From contig CM070904.1 of NCBI GenBank assembly GCA_036417435.1, positions 16,536,835 to 16,600,834 of the forward strand: a stretch of 64,000 nt of DNA, given 5' to 3'. Positions 47,996-59,007 of the stretch are shown here, in pieces. A program made the translations under genes and the position numbers. A model generated the notes under the pieces. It saw only the letters and a list, made by a program, of their open reading frames with translations. It was not told the origin of the DNA and made no database searches. This DNA is from Inia geoffrensis. Taxonomy: Eukaryota > Chordata > Mammalia > Artiodactyla > Iniidae. Positions within the stretch are counted from its first letter, which is position 1. Each line of letters begins with the position of its first letter.

Positions 47996-48079
47996 AGGCT
48001 GAAAAAAAAAAAAAAAAAGGTTTATAACTGCATATCTTCTGTCCAACTAATAAAACTTACAAAAATTATATAACTTGTT

Positions 48080-48990
48080 TGTTTGCTTGCTGACCTTAAA
48101 AGTTCTTGGATCCGTCTGGCTATATGTTTTAGAACATTCTTCCTCTTCATTGTTTTAAATATTTCCTCTTTCAATTTACATGTCTTCTCATTTCCAGTAT
48201 TCCAATTATGAACAAATTAGACTATTTGAGGTTGTCCCATAGTTCTTGGATGCTCTTTTATCTATTATTTTCTTTGTGTTTCTGTTTGGTTAGTTTCTGT
48301 TGATGTCTCTACAAGCTGATGTATTCTTTTCTCGTCTGAATTGAGTCCACTGATAAGCCCATTGAAGGCATTCTGTATCTCCATTACCGTGCTTTCCTTG
48401 TCATCTCATTTCCATTCAATAGTTTCATGTAGTTTTGATATCTCTGCTGAAAATTCCCATCAGATCTTTTCTCATGTACCTTTCCATTTGCATCCTTAAA
48501 TGTCCTTAAGTCTTTAATTTTAAATTTCTCTTCAGATAGTCTTAGCATTTGTGTAATATGTGGGTTTTGTTTAGGTTGATTACTTTGTCTCTTGGAAGTA
48601 TGTTATTGGTTTTTTCAGTTTGTTTTGTTTTTTGCTTTGTCTTTCCACGTGCCTTATAATCTTTGTTCTTTAAATCAAGACCTCTTGTGTGGGACAGTAG
48701 TGACTAAAGTAAATAGATTTTATACCTGATAATAGGTGGCGTGCCTTTCTATCTGCTTTGCCTTTATTATAGGGGCTCGGTTTAAGTTATTTAGGAATTG
48801 GGTGGGGTTTGAGATTCAATGTTGCTATGGTTGCCCTCTCAGGTCCACCAGCTTTACATTTATCTAATGATACCTCGTGTTTGGTGTGGGAGCTGTATTG
48901 CCAGATTTTTTTCAGTGTCAGCTCCACTATGATTTTTAGGCCTTCCCTTCACACTCTGTATCAAAAGAGTCTTATCAATCCTCTTGCAAC
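48080..48990 (-). mobile_element. old L1 (L1M-like) 3'-UTR
   Basis: Antisense L1 3'-UTR order: 'tcccatagttcttggatgct', 'gtttctgttgatgtctctac', 'gataagcccattgaaggcat', 'aatttctcttcagatagtct' and 'gtgccttataatctttg'. No coding capacity. Confidence 0.75.
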
Positions 48991-49014
48991 TCTCCCAGCT
49001 TTTCTTTTCATTAA

Positions 49015-49070
49015 TTAATTAATTCATTTATTCATTCAACAACAATTTAGTGGGTACATGCTCTATGTAA
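49015..49070 (-). repeat. short L2-like 3'-end fragment
   Basis: 'tattcattcaacaacaattt' followed by 'gtgggtacatgctctatg' is the antisense of the L2 3' terminus. Confidence 0.45.
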
Positions 49071-49290
49071 GACAGGGCAAAGCCCTGTCTTCTTTATATT
49101 TCAACTTGGGGTGTTAATATTTTTATTCTACCAAACTTTAGGACTATTTTGACTACTTACAATAGGGAAACACTTTTGGAAATTTGGTTTCAGTTGAATT
49201 TCATTCACAGATTAATTGGTGTGGACATAACAACTTTAGATAGTAAATATTCTAATCCAGAAGACAGCATGTTTATATATATATATATAT

Positions 49291-49487
49291 TTTTGCAGTA
49301 CGCAGGCCTCTCACTGTTGTGGCCTCTCCCGTTGCGGAGCACAGGCTCCGGATGCGCAGGCTCAGTGACCATGGCTCACGGGCCCAGCCACTCCACGGCA
49401 TGTGGGATCCTCCCGGACCAGGCCACGAACCCATGTCCCCTGCATCAGCAGGCGGACTCTCAACCACTGAGCCACCAGGGAAGCCCT
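49291..49487 (-). mobile_element. CHR-type tRNA-derived SINE
   Basis: Antisense copy ending gagccaccagggaagccc. The tail side is a (TA)n tract at 49272-49290 plus a short T run. No target duplication was found, probably because the TA repeat has changed the left flank. Confidence 0.92.
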
Positions 49488-49499
49488 ACTATTTTTTAA

Positions 49500-50569
49500 A
49501 GTCCTCTTTTATGTCCTGAGGTGACATTTTATAGTATAATTTATTATGGAAAACAATAATAAAAACTAACTTGCTGGAGTTGCCCTTAGGCAAGAGATCA
49601 TTTGATAAGGATACTTCCTAAGTAAAGAGAAAAAAAGAAATTAAAACATCACATATTTTGCCAATATGACAGGCCCAAAACAATTTGAATGAAGCTGAAT
49701 CAGTAAATTAAAGACTGGTGATTTAAAATATCAATGCTTACTGTTAGTAGAAAATGAGTTCCTGCTTTTCTCCCTCATATTAAATTTTTGGTCTAGACTT
49801 GAGCAAAAATGAAAAAAAATTACTTCAAAAATAGCCAAAATGTGCTTAATTCTATAAGATTATAACATATTTATATGTTCTTTATAAAATTTTTGATTTA
49901 TACACATTAAAATATTTATTATTAAATTTAATGCATAATTATAAATGTTATTCTAATATTAATTAATTCTAATTTAGGATAAATTGTATTCTAAACAATT
50001 TCTATTATTTAGAAATTTTATTCATTCTATCAGTTCTAATTATTACTTCTTACCATAATTTTAAAATGTTTAAATATTTAAAGTGTACATATATACCTAA
50101 ATATATATAAATCTATATTTACACCTATACCAACCTCAAATCTGAATGTACAATATCTACATCTCTATCCCTATCTATCCAGCTCTTCACCTATCTATCA
50201 CGGGTGTATGTAAGTGGAGTTCTGAAAATCTGTATGTTAAGGCTTAGATCTCTCTTCAGGCATCCAGTGCTGAATTTTGAAATACTGACCTGACGGTTTG
50301 CTGTATAAAATATTCTGCCTCTCTAAATACAACATGTCCTTAATTTAAGTTTTTCTCCTATGAACTCAAGACAAACTTTTCTCCTGACTCCCTGTTTATA
50401 CTAATGGTAGCACCAACTCCCCATCTTAGCCTTATACTTAATTTAATCTCCAGAAACCAAAGGCTCTAAACTTTCTATTCCACAAATAACAGGACTTTGG
50501 TCAAATTTTATATTCCCAGAATAATTCTTTACTGAATGTCTCCCTTTCTTACATAAAAATGCAGCTGTC
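49500..50569. other. very AT-rich intergenic DNA
   Basis: Contains many TTAAT/ATTAAT stretches (49860-50100) and a degenerate TATC-rich region at about 50143-50200. No gene. Confidence 0.45.
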
Positions 50570-50574
50570 GCATT

Positions 50575-50690
50575 TCATTTATCTGTTCAACAGATGCCAA
50601 TAAACATCTACTCTTTGCCAGGCATTAAGAAAATAGGAGGGGGTAGAAGTGATATTCTTCCTGTTTTGAGCTCAGAGATCTTAGAGTCTA
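50575..50690 (-). repeat. L2 LINE fragment
   Basis: Antisense: 'caacagatgccaataaacat', 'tttgccaggcattaagaaaa' and 'ttagagtctagctgagaat'. Confidence 0.5.
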
Positions 50691-50764
50691 GCTGAGAATC
50701 CCAATATCAAATAATTGCATTGTGATTTACATGTAAATCCATGTATCATTAAGCTATTCTATTG

Positions 50765-51050
50765 CACTTGCCCTGCAAGAGAAAATAAAATATCACCTCC
50801 ATCCAAAGAATTTTCCCTGACCCTATTCCGAAGTCCTCATAAGCCTGGTGGTTTACACTGTACTTAGAAACTAACACAACATTGTAAAGCAACTATACAC
50901 TAATAAAATTACTTTTAAAAAATACACTGTACTTATAATGCCAACTTTTTAGCCAATTTAAAATTTTTAATACTATTTAATTGATTGTAAGTTCATCAGG
51001 TATATTCAACTCTGAATATCCAACAGTTCCCAGAACTGATAGGAAAAATA
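50765..51050 (+). repeat. L2 LINE 3' end, split by a mini-L1
   Basis: Sense L2: 'atcacctccatccaaagaat', 'ttccctgaccctattccg', then after the interruption 'ttgattgtaagttcatcagg' and 'caactctgaatatccaacag'. Interrupted at 50867-50922. Confidence 0.7.
50867..50922 (+). mobile_element. 56 bp L1 3'-end insertion
   Basis: Contains only 'actaacacaacattgtaaag', 'actatacactaataaaatta' and a short A tail, the last bases of an L1. It has a perfect 13 bp target-site duplication tacactgtactta at 50854-50866 and 50923-50935. Confidence 0.9.
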
Positions 51051-51399
51051 TATATGAATTTAAATGTGTATAAAATTGTGAAGGTCTCATGTTTTATTAG
51101 AAAGAGGATATTTTCAAATTCCTTTCTGCTCTGTTTTCCTGCTGTTTTCATTGTTTTTATTCTTTATTCCCAAGAAATTGTAGAGTTGTCATGCTGCCTT
51201 ATAATTATTCACTAACTTTGTATGACACATGTTGGCTTATTTTATTACATGTTACAAGGATAACAATTAAATCGAGCAAGTGTATGGTAAACAAATGAGC
51301 CCAGAAATTATTCCAGGGTAATTCTTCCCATCTTTTTTGTGAATGAATGTAGCAGATGAGAATACAGAATAAGTAGAGCCTGCCTAATGCATTCTGATA

Positions 51400-51404
51400 C
51401 TGTG

Positions 51405-51441
<37 letters not shown>
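51400..51441. repeat. (TG)n microsatellite
   Basis: About 42 bp of TG with one C interruption. Confidence 0.95.
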
Positions 51442-51443
<2 letters not shown>

Positions 51444-51816
51444 CAAACTTATGGAAGTTAGTAACTTAAATGAAAATAATAAATGCATCAGTACATGCTA
51501 TGTAAGTGTATATATTTTAAAGATGAGAATGGAATTTCATTGCTTGATCATTTTCAGATTCATCACACTTTTATGCAAATTCAAACTATCCCTCCAATGC
51601 AAATTCTTTCCAGGGAATGACAATGTGCTACCACTGAGGATAACATAAAGAATATGTCACATACTAAGTAAGGTAGCAGAATTACAACCCTTTTCTCTCG
51701 GAAATTTAATTTTAATGAATTACTTTTTGAAATTCCTGAGTCTTCAGGCTACCAAAAGTTATGCTTTATTAGTGGACTGCTGGTAATGGCGGTGTTATTC
51801 TTAAAAAGAGGGTGTA

Positions 51817-52016
51817 GGGCTTCCCTGGTGGTGCAGTGGTTGAGAGTCCACCGGCCGATGCAGGGGACACGGATTCGTGCCCCGTTCCGGGAAGATCCCA
51901 CATGCCGCGGAGCGGCTGGGCCCGTGAGTCATGGCTGCTGGGCCTGCGCATCCAGAGCCTGTGCTCCACAACGGGAGAGGCCACAACAGTGAGAGGCCCA
52001 TGTACCGCAAAAAAAA
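51817..52016 (+). mobile_element. CHR-type tRNA-derived SINE
   Basis: Sense copy beginning gggcttccctggtggtgcag with an A tail. The perfect 14 bp target-site duplication aaaaagagggtgta is at 51803-51816 and 52017-52030. Confidence 0.94.
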
Positions 52017-52030
52017 AAAAAGAGGGTGTA

Positions 52031-52837
52031 ATAATGTCACAGATAATGACATTAAAAAGTTGCTTAGTCTTAATATTAATAGTAACCCTATTTATTTCCA
52101 TGAATGAAAATAATCCTGAGTGGGCAAAAATGGTATTATTGGTCAGATGACATTTTTATAAAATAAAGGTAGACAGAGCAGTTGCTAAGTGAGTTGCACC
52201 TGGTGATTCTATTTTATTCTTGGTTAATAGCTATTGTTTTGCTTTCTCACGTTCATTTAGAGGAAATGTCAGTCGCACACTTAAGTTGGCCTTGTTCTCA
52301 GAGGTCTTAAAATATAAACAAACACATATTTACCTTTCAACATAAGGCCTGTAAAAAAATAAATATTTGTTACTGTCATTTCTGGTCCTCTCTTCCACAC
52401 TTCACCTTACATAGCTTATTAAACTATCCCACTTCTGAAGTTTCTGTATTCACACATAGCTTTTGACAAATTTCCTAAATGGCAGTTAAGCAAGTTAACC
52501 ACATTGGCCACATCTTTGATCGTGTGCCCACGTATCAATTAAAAATTAGCCAAAGCTTGTCATTCAAACAGTACTTGGAGTTGTCATTTGCTAACCCTAT
52601 AATCAGAGTCTGGCCAGCAACTCTGAACTTGAGAGACATAGGCAATGACTATAACATGGGGATAAGTAAGTGTCTTTTCCTAGAGAACTGTCTTATGTTC
52701 CTGACCACACCAATGTGAAGTGCTCAAAGCTGTCTTTAAATTGACTTTGACTTGTTTGAATCATGTAATAGACCATCTTAGCAATAAATACTTTCATTAT
52801 ATAGCAGAGTGTTAGCATAGATGAGCACTTAGGAATT
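52031..52837. other. intergenic DNA, nothing recognised
   Basis: No supported feature. Confidence 0.4.
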
Positions 52838-52861
52838 ACACACACACACACACACACACAC
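52838..52861. repeat. (CA)n microsatellite
   Basis: About 24 bp of uninterrupted CA. Confidence 0.93.
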
Positions 52862-52971
52862 GAATAGAACTTCAGAGTTTTAGATCACAGAAAATGACTC
52901 TGCAGATAATTTTACAATCGCAGACACACACAATTATTTGCCTGCAGATTAGCTTTTCAAAAGTTTAATAA

Positions 52972-53180
52972 GGGCTTCCCTGGTGGTGCAGTGGTTGAGA
53001 GTCCGCCTGCCGATGCAGCAGACATGGGTTCGTGCCCCGGTCTGCGAAGATCCCACATGCCGCGGAGCGGCTGGGCCCGTGAGCCATGGCCGCTGAGCCT
53101 GCACATCCGGAGCCTGTGCTCCGCAACGGGAGAGGCCACAGCAGTGAGAGGCCTGCATACCGCAAAAAAAAAAAAAAAAT
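52972..53180 (+). mobile_element. CHR-type tRNA-derived SINE
   Basis: Sense copy with a poly-A tail. The 11 bp target-site duplication aagtttaataa is at 52961-52971 and 53181-53191. Confidence 0.94.
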
Positions 53181-53191
53181 AAGTTTAATAA

Positions 53192-53659
53192 AACAAGAAA
53201 GGATGTTTTAAATAATATCTTATGATATTAGCAGCTTGATGAGGAAAAAGTAAGACTGTGTATATTCCGAGGTAAAAATAAGAGTGTGTATAATCCAAGA
53301 AAAAATAAATGCCAATCATTTTGGGGATAGTGAATTTTATTTTGAATGTAAGATCAATGACATAGAAACATAATTGAAGCCTGGATAATAGTCACAGAAC
53401 CTCTGTATCCTCTCCCATTTGCTTTTATTTCTTACACATATTTTCATGGGATTCAAATGACTTCCTTGAGAAAATATTCACAGACTGTTTCTGAATTTGG
53501 GACTCTTCACATATTGAAGTGTTCTTTATATTAATAAAATGGTTGTGAGATGATTTTCTTGTTTGCAGCTCTGTCCTTGATAGTTCAATTTGCCAGCGTG
53601 TCTGAAAACACTAAACATCTTGAATATAGGCTCCATTAATTTCCCAGTTGGCGAGTGTG

Positions 53660-53697
<38 letters not shown>

Positions 53698-55178
53698 GAT
53701 TAAGTCATTTTGTTAGAGCGAAATACGTCAATCACCCCAATCCAATGACATGGTTGCCTTTTAAGAAATTACTTTTTTAACAAGAGAAAATATGCCTATG
53801 ACTCTTTTCATGGAAAGAAAAAGCATTTTAACCATTAGAATGACTCTGCATTTGTGTGCCATCTGTATATAGTAAGATTGGAAATGGAGTATCCGACCAG
53901 AATTTAATGAAAAGAAGAACATATCATTTTCTGACACTGAAGCTAATAGAACCAAGATTAAAGCGAACAGAATGGGTAATTCTGAGATGGCTTCTTAGTG
54001 TGTTGTCAGAGGAACAAGAATACTAACTAAAGATTAAATGTGAGGTGCAACGTTATAAAAGAAAAGCATGGAAAATATGTATATATCACTTTGTGTACTG
54101 CATTTTGTAAGGAATAATTTCCAATTTTTAATTAATGGCTTGATTCTTATCAGTCGCTTGAGTGGGTGATAAAGGGTGTGTGAGCAAACTCAGCAGGTGT
54201 CATGGGTTAGAGCCCTGACACTGGATTGTGTCCTCAGGTTTCCTGAGGTTGATGAGGTGTTAAGAACATCAGGAGTGGTCAGGAGCACAGAGCAAGAGGA
54301 AATGTGTTGATCTTGCCTGAGAGAGTCAAGGGTCAAGTTCCGCCATCAAGCTTTGAGCTTAAGCCAAGAAATATCAGAGACATCAGGGGCATAAGCTTGT
54401 TAGTTTCAAGAGTAAAGAGCAGGGGTGAAGGGGGATGGCTACATAATTTGTACGGACTATGCAAAATAACAATACAAAGTCCTTATTTATATTAAGAATT
54501 CAAGATGGTGACAGAAGAGTATTGAACGAAGAATGGACACTTCTGTGTGCAGGACCCTATGCACATACACACATAAACATGGCCTTGGAGAGAAGGGGAC
54601 AATGTCAAAGGATCTACTTCAAGGCATCCTTTCATCCTTTAAAAAAAACTGACAACACACTGTAGAAATAATATTATTTGTATCATTGTTATATTTAAGT
54701 GATTATTTCCCCCTTTGGGTTTATAAAAAGTTTCAGTGTCTTGTGGCAAGGAGATGCATACCTGTGCATTATCCCACATGACCAAGTCGAATTAGTTGGT
54801 ATGTTTTATTGTTTTTACTTAATTATTGAGTGCACAGCACAAAATAGTGATTTCATGATAAATTTAACTTTTTTTAGATGAATTAATTATTTTATAATCT
54901 TAGCTAATAGTCTAATTTTGTCCATAGGCTACCTAGTAATGTAAATGATAGTTTCATTATTCATACTCAGGGAGATGGCCTGGTACATTAAAAATTACAC
55001 TTGGGTTGTATTACTAACATATACCTGACTGTCAGTGAATCAGTTCAATTAAGTCCAAACTGTAAAATTCACATTACGTATGTGGCTGTAAGTGAATCAA
55101 GCTATGTGAAAGATAATGCATGTTTCCCCATTTGTAAATCACAGATCTCTAAAGGCCCTTTATTACTAACATGATATG

Positions 55179-55179
<1 letters not shown>
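53192..55179. other. intergenic DNA with a microsatellite, no gene
   Basis: No recognised transposon. The TG repeat is given separately. Short reading frames at 54304-54665 have no domain. Confidence 0.4.
53655..53696. repeat. (TG)n microsatellite
   Basis: About 42 bp with one C interruption. Confidence 0.95.

Positions 55180-55219
<40 letters not shown>
55180..55219. repeat. (TG)n microsatellite
   Basis: About 40 bp of TG, almost uninterrupted. Confidence 0.95.
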
Positions 55220-55223
<4 letters not shown>

Positions 55224-55429
55224 GGCACACGTGCCTATGTTTTAAAGAATTTCACCAAGGGTGGAAAGATCAGGCAATGGACCTGAACATCTTAGAGTTA
55301 CTATTCATTAACTAAGTGAAGGGGCGAAAAGCCAATGATCGTTGAGGAACAAAAAAGGAAAAAAATCTAATGTATTCTTTTTTAATTCTAAGGCTATTAA
55401 ACCGTGTTTGGCAGCTAGATAGTTCTACA

Positions 55430-55680
55430 TTTCCAAAATGAATAAAGGTCATCCCGGGGTTAATTACAAAGAAATGAAAGTGGTATTTGTGTGATCACAT
55501 GGCAGTTGTCGTTTCTCTAACAACAACACATTCTAAATTAGAGGGGACAAACCCCCTCAGAATCATTGTAGGGGCCGGAACCTTTTCAGATTCCACTTTC
55601 TGTGCCTAAGAAATGACCGTTACAGGCAACTTACCCATGACTTTTGGGATTTAATATAAACACACAACAACTTTTTTCTT
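55430..55680. promoter_or_regulatory. candidate conserved non-coding stretch
   Basis: Repeat-free sequence with balanced composition and homeobox-type TTAATTA cores, E-box CACATG and a palindromic CCCGGGG. Conservation cannot be judged from one sequence, so this is only a guess at regulatory DNA. Confidence 0.15.
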
Positions 55681-55699
55681 CAGAAAAACGTTAAAGAAC

Positions 55700-55910
55700 C
55701 CTCTGTGCTTGAATGTCTAAAGCTATACATCCCAACCCCAGCTAGACATGACATTTACATGAGGAGGTTTTCACAGGGAGAGATGTGCAGGCCACACCCC
55801 CAGAGATTTTGAATAACCGGTATGGATTTGGGCACACTTGCCGAGGTTTTTGTTTAAATTCCTCAAATAATCTCAATGTTTAGGACAGGTTTAAAAATCA
55901 CTGGTACCAG
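55700..55910 (+). mobile_element. MER5-like hAT DNA transposon relic
   Basis: Shows the family order: 'tgacatttacatgaggaggt', 'caggccacacccccagag', 'attttgaataaccgg' and the end 'aggtttaaaaatcactgg'. Non-coding, diverged. Confidence 0.6.
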
Positions 55911-56549
55911 GTCTAGATATGTTTAGTCTATACTGTCCCCTGAGGTAGAGTGGGGAAGGAGAAATTGTGTGTTGATAGGGAGAGGTCAAAGTGCTCCAAA
56001 TTCCTAAACTTTGGCATCCCTTCCCTGCATCTGATTTGATATCTTGAGTCTGGGAACTTTAGAAATGGAGATCCAAACCTGCTGGATCATCTTTTCCCTG
56101 CAGTGGTGAAACCCTAGAAGGGGCTGGCTTATGGGGGCTAGAGGTAAAGTCACAAGGTGCTGTATATATGGTAGGTTTGGTGAAGGTAACTTCAGTGAAT
56201 CTCTGGGAGGTAGAAAGAACATCTCTGAGAGGGTTCCCCCAAAAGTTTCTGCAGCTGCTATTCAAGATAGATAATGGTGAGTCCAAACTTTGCACAGTGA
56301 CTGACTCTGAGTTAATACATGTTTGTAGAATTAATAAAAGGATCAAGCAGACAGCTGCTGTCCTCTATGTATATGACTGCTCCTTGTGAGGAGAAAAGTT
56401 AGAAAAACTGGATCCTGTAATCATAAGATCCACAAAATAACACAAATTTTTTAGCAGAATCCAAAACCACTAAACAGCCCCATACGATTGAGAATAACAA
56501 AGGTGTTTTATTACAGCACGATCATAGTGAATCCAAATTTGACCCTACT
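55911..56549. other. intergenic DNA, no gene supported
   Basis: Reading frames on both strands at 56004-56389 overlap each other and match nothing I recognise. Confidence 0.4.
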
Positions 56550-56725
56550 GCTAAGAGCTGTGGAACTCTTGGCAAGTCACTTCGATTTTCTTAGACTCAA
56601 TTCCCTCACCTGTAAAATGGGCATATTAAAATTACCTAATATAAGGGGTTATTTGGAGTCTTCATTAAGTTAAAACAATAATAGTGTTTAGTATGTAGTA
56701 AGTACTCATACATGTCAATGATTAT
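56550..56725 (+). repeat. MIR SINE
   Basis: Sense MIR core: 'cttggcaagtcacttcgatt', 'ctcacctgtaaaatgggcat' and the end 'gtatgtagtaagtactca'. Confidence 0.85.
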
Positions 56726-56849
56726 AATTACTTTCATATATTGTAACTCTGATAGCCCCAAAAAGATGGAGAATATTACCAGTAATTTAGCACTTACTAT
56801 GCTAAACAGCTTATAATTCAGAGCCAGTGGAACAAACTCGCTATCAGGA

Positions 56850-57200
56850 GCTGTTAAGGGGATGACTTACCACTAGGCGCATTTCCATCTGTTGCTGTTG
56901 ATTAAACATGCCTTTGGAATTAAAGCTGTCACACGCTAATTATAATGCTGACGATAGCTAATTCATGTGCCTTGGAAATATATTCCCAGAGTAGCAGGTA
57001 AACAGTGTTGGTAATTACAGCTTCTCATTAATTCTGTAAAAAGAGATAATATTAGTTTGAATTACGTGGTTAGTAATCCCCTTTTCCAGAAAAAGTTGAA
57101 ATTGTGTGGGGGTTGAAAAGCTTGCAATCTGCTACCAGATGTGAAATTTAAGTATAAAGGAAAAATCTTAGAATTTGAAGCAGGGAGGTTTTCCTTGGCA
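56850..57200. promoter_or_regulatory. candidate conserved non-coding enhancer
   Basis: Repeat-free. It carries several homeodomain-type cores (TAATTA, AATTAC, TTAATT) and a 'tcacacgctaattataatgc' cluster, with few repeats for about 1.2 kb around it. Regulatory function is inferred from texture only. Confidence 0.2.
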
Positions 57201-57939
57201 AGCCAAACCCATGCTGAGTGTGGTTGAATAACCTAAATGTTACTTGTATAACAGAAAATCTCAGTTGGTTCCAGGTTCCAAACAAATGATTCCCCGGAGG
57301 AGCAGACAAATGAAGAAATCTTTTGCATCTCCACGTTCAGTGTAGCCATCCTGAATATTCCAGGGCTAGCACTACTAGCCAACACCAATTATGAAAACTC
57401 CAGGACTTCACAGGATGTTCAGGCCAGCTGTTTAGTGTGTCTCGTTGTCTGAGTGATTAATGTACTCATGAGACTGGAAGAGACAAGAACAAGAAGGTCA
57501 TGGAAAATTCTTTCCTACCTTATTTGTTGTTAAATGTGCCTCTCACAGTTATTTTACCTCTGGGAGCATTTCTGACTTCTTTGACCAACAGGCCACTAGT
57601 AATATCTATTACATGTATTCTCCCGTGTTTACACCAGCAAATGTTATAATCTTCAAAGCTTGCAGATGCTTTTTAAGTTTCCTTTTTAGAAATGATTTGT
57701 TATTGAAGAAAAGAAATATCCCTTGATTCTCTAGAGGACCTTTATTTACCCTGAACATAAATGCATGAATTAATAAACTCAACAGCAAGACCTATATGTT
57801 TAAAAATGAATTAAAATAAACCTACTCATTGCTTCTTTTATTTTTACAAATAATTTACAGCAAAATTATGCCTGTATTAAATATAGCCATTAATGCACCT
57901 GTTTTTTTAAGTCAATGCATTATTGATTAAAAGAAGATT
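57201..57939. other. intergenic DNA, nothing recognised
   Basis: No supported feature. Confidence 0.4.
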
Positions 57940-58095
57940 AAGAGCTAGCATTTATTGAGTACTTACTACCATCCAGTCTCTTAAATTATTTGATTTAATA
58001 CTCATGGTTAAGGTGTGTATTTTAATTTCTATTTTAAAGGAGAGGAAAGGGAGGCTCTTAGAAGCTAAGTTGACCAAGTTTGAAAAACAAGGTTG
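57940..58095 (-). repeat. MIR SINE, diverged
   Basis: Antisense: 'agcatttattgagtacttac', 'tgatttaatactcatggtt', 'aaggagaggaaagggaggct'. Confidence 0.65.
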
Positions 58096-58820
58096 ACTCC
58101 AAAATAAGAAAAATTTTCTGTATATCTTGTTACTTCTGGTCTCTATCATTTAAATATGTCAACAAACAAACAATAAAATAAAAAAGAGGTAGAACTCTGA
58201 GTTTTGGTGTGATCTAAGCAGTGGATTCCAAACTTGGTTGATTAACAAACTTAGAATTAAAAAAAAAAATCCTTTTGGCTGATTATGTAAGTATCAAATT
58301 GTTTATTGGGGAATGCTAAATATGTTTTTGAAACTAATATTTTTCTTGGTCTAGGCAACATAGAATGTTAGAATTAAAAACACTAAGATCATTTGAAAGC
58401 AGTATGCTGAAATTAAAGAATTATTCAAATAAGAAATCAATCTGAGCTTAATACTTTCTCCATAAAATTAGGAAAGTAGTATTTGGATTTCCAATGTAAC
58501 CTAATATGTGCCCAGTCTATTAAGATTTATATAAAACTTCAAACTTGGCTTTAGAAGAAATATTCCTTAAAATTAAGTTTCCACATACTTGTACTGGCTA
58601 TGGCTATGCCTCTATGAAGTTGCTTGTTCAAATCTTCCCTTGATTTGCATCCTGTTGTCTTTGCTTCTTCCATAGTTTTAAAATTCAGTATTCCTTTAAA
58701 ATAATTTTGCCTTGCTTATTGCCACTGAAGTTTGATAAGCATTCCTGGGATCTCACATTGATGGCAACTCAGCTTTTAGCACCCAACTTCAAGCAGCTAA
58801 GGGTAAACATATGACCAGTC
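58096..58820. other. intergenic DNA, nothing recognised
   Basis: No supported feature. Confidence 0.4.
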
Positions 58821-58835
58821 TGACCTGGTTTCTTT

Positions 58836-58992
58836 TTTTTTTTTCCCCTTTTCTTTTCCACTGTGCAAACCACTTCAGTGCCTGTGGCCTACAGACAGAG
58901 GCCAGGCAATGGTTCGGGGCCAGTTTGCTCTGATGTGGGACACTATGAGAGGCCCAGGGGGACGGGCTTGCCATAAATCCAAACCCATGCAT
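58836..58992 (-). mobile_element. poly-A-tailed retrocopy of an unidentified RNA
   Basis: A 157 bp insertion on the minus strand with an A-rich tail (plus-strand T/C run at 58836-58857). The 15 bp target-site duplication tgacctggTttcttt / tgacctggCttcttt is at 58821-58835 and 58993-59007. The implied cleavage site fits the L1 endonuclease TT/AAAA preference. It is not a SINE, L1 or MIR. The minus strand has an H-box-like AGAGCA (58931-58926), an ACA (58864-58862) close to the tail, and a strong hairpin (58868-58915, GGCCT/AGGCC stem), so a copied H/ACA small nucleolar RNA is possible. A truncated mRNA end is equally possible. The 67-codon reading frame on it is incidental. Confidence 0.6.
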
Positions 58993-59007
58993 TGACCTGG
59001 CTTCTTT

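Noticed and set aside
48002..48018. A run as tail of a processed pseudogene
   Set aside because: No target duplication could be found flanking a candidate insert.
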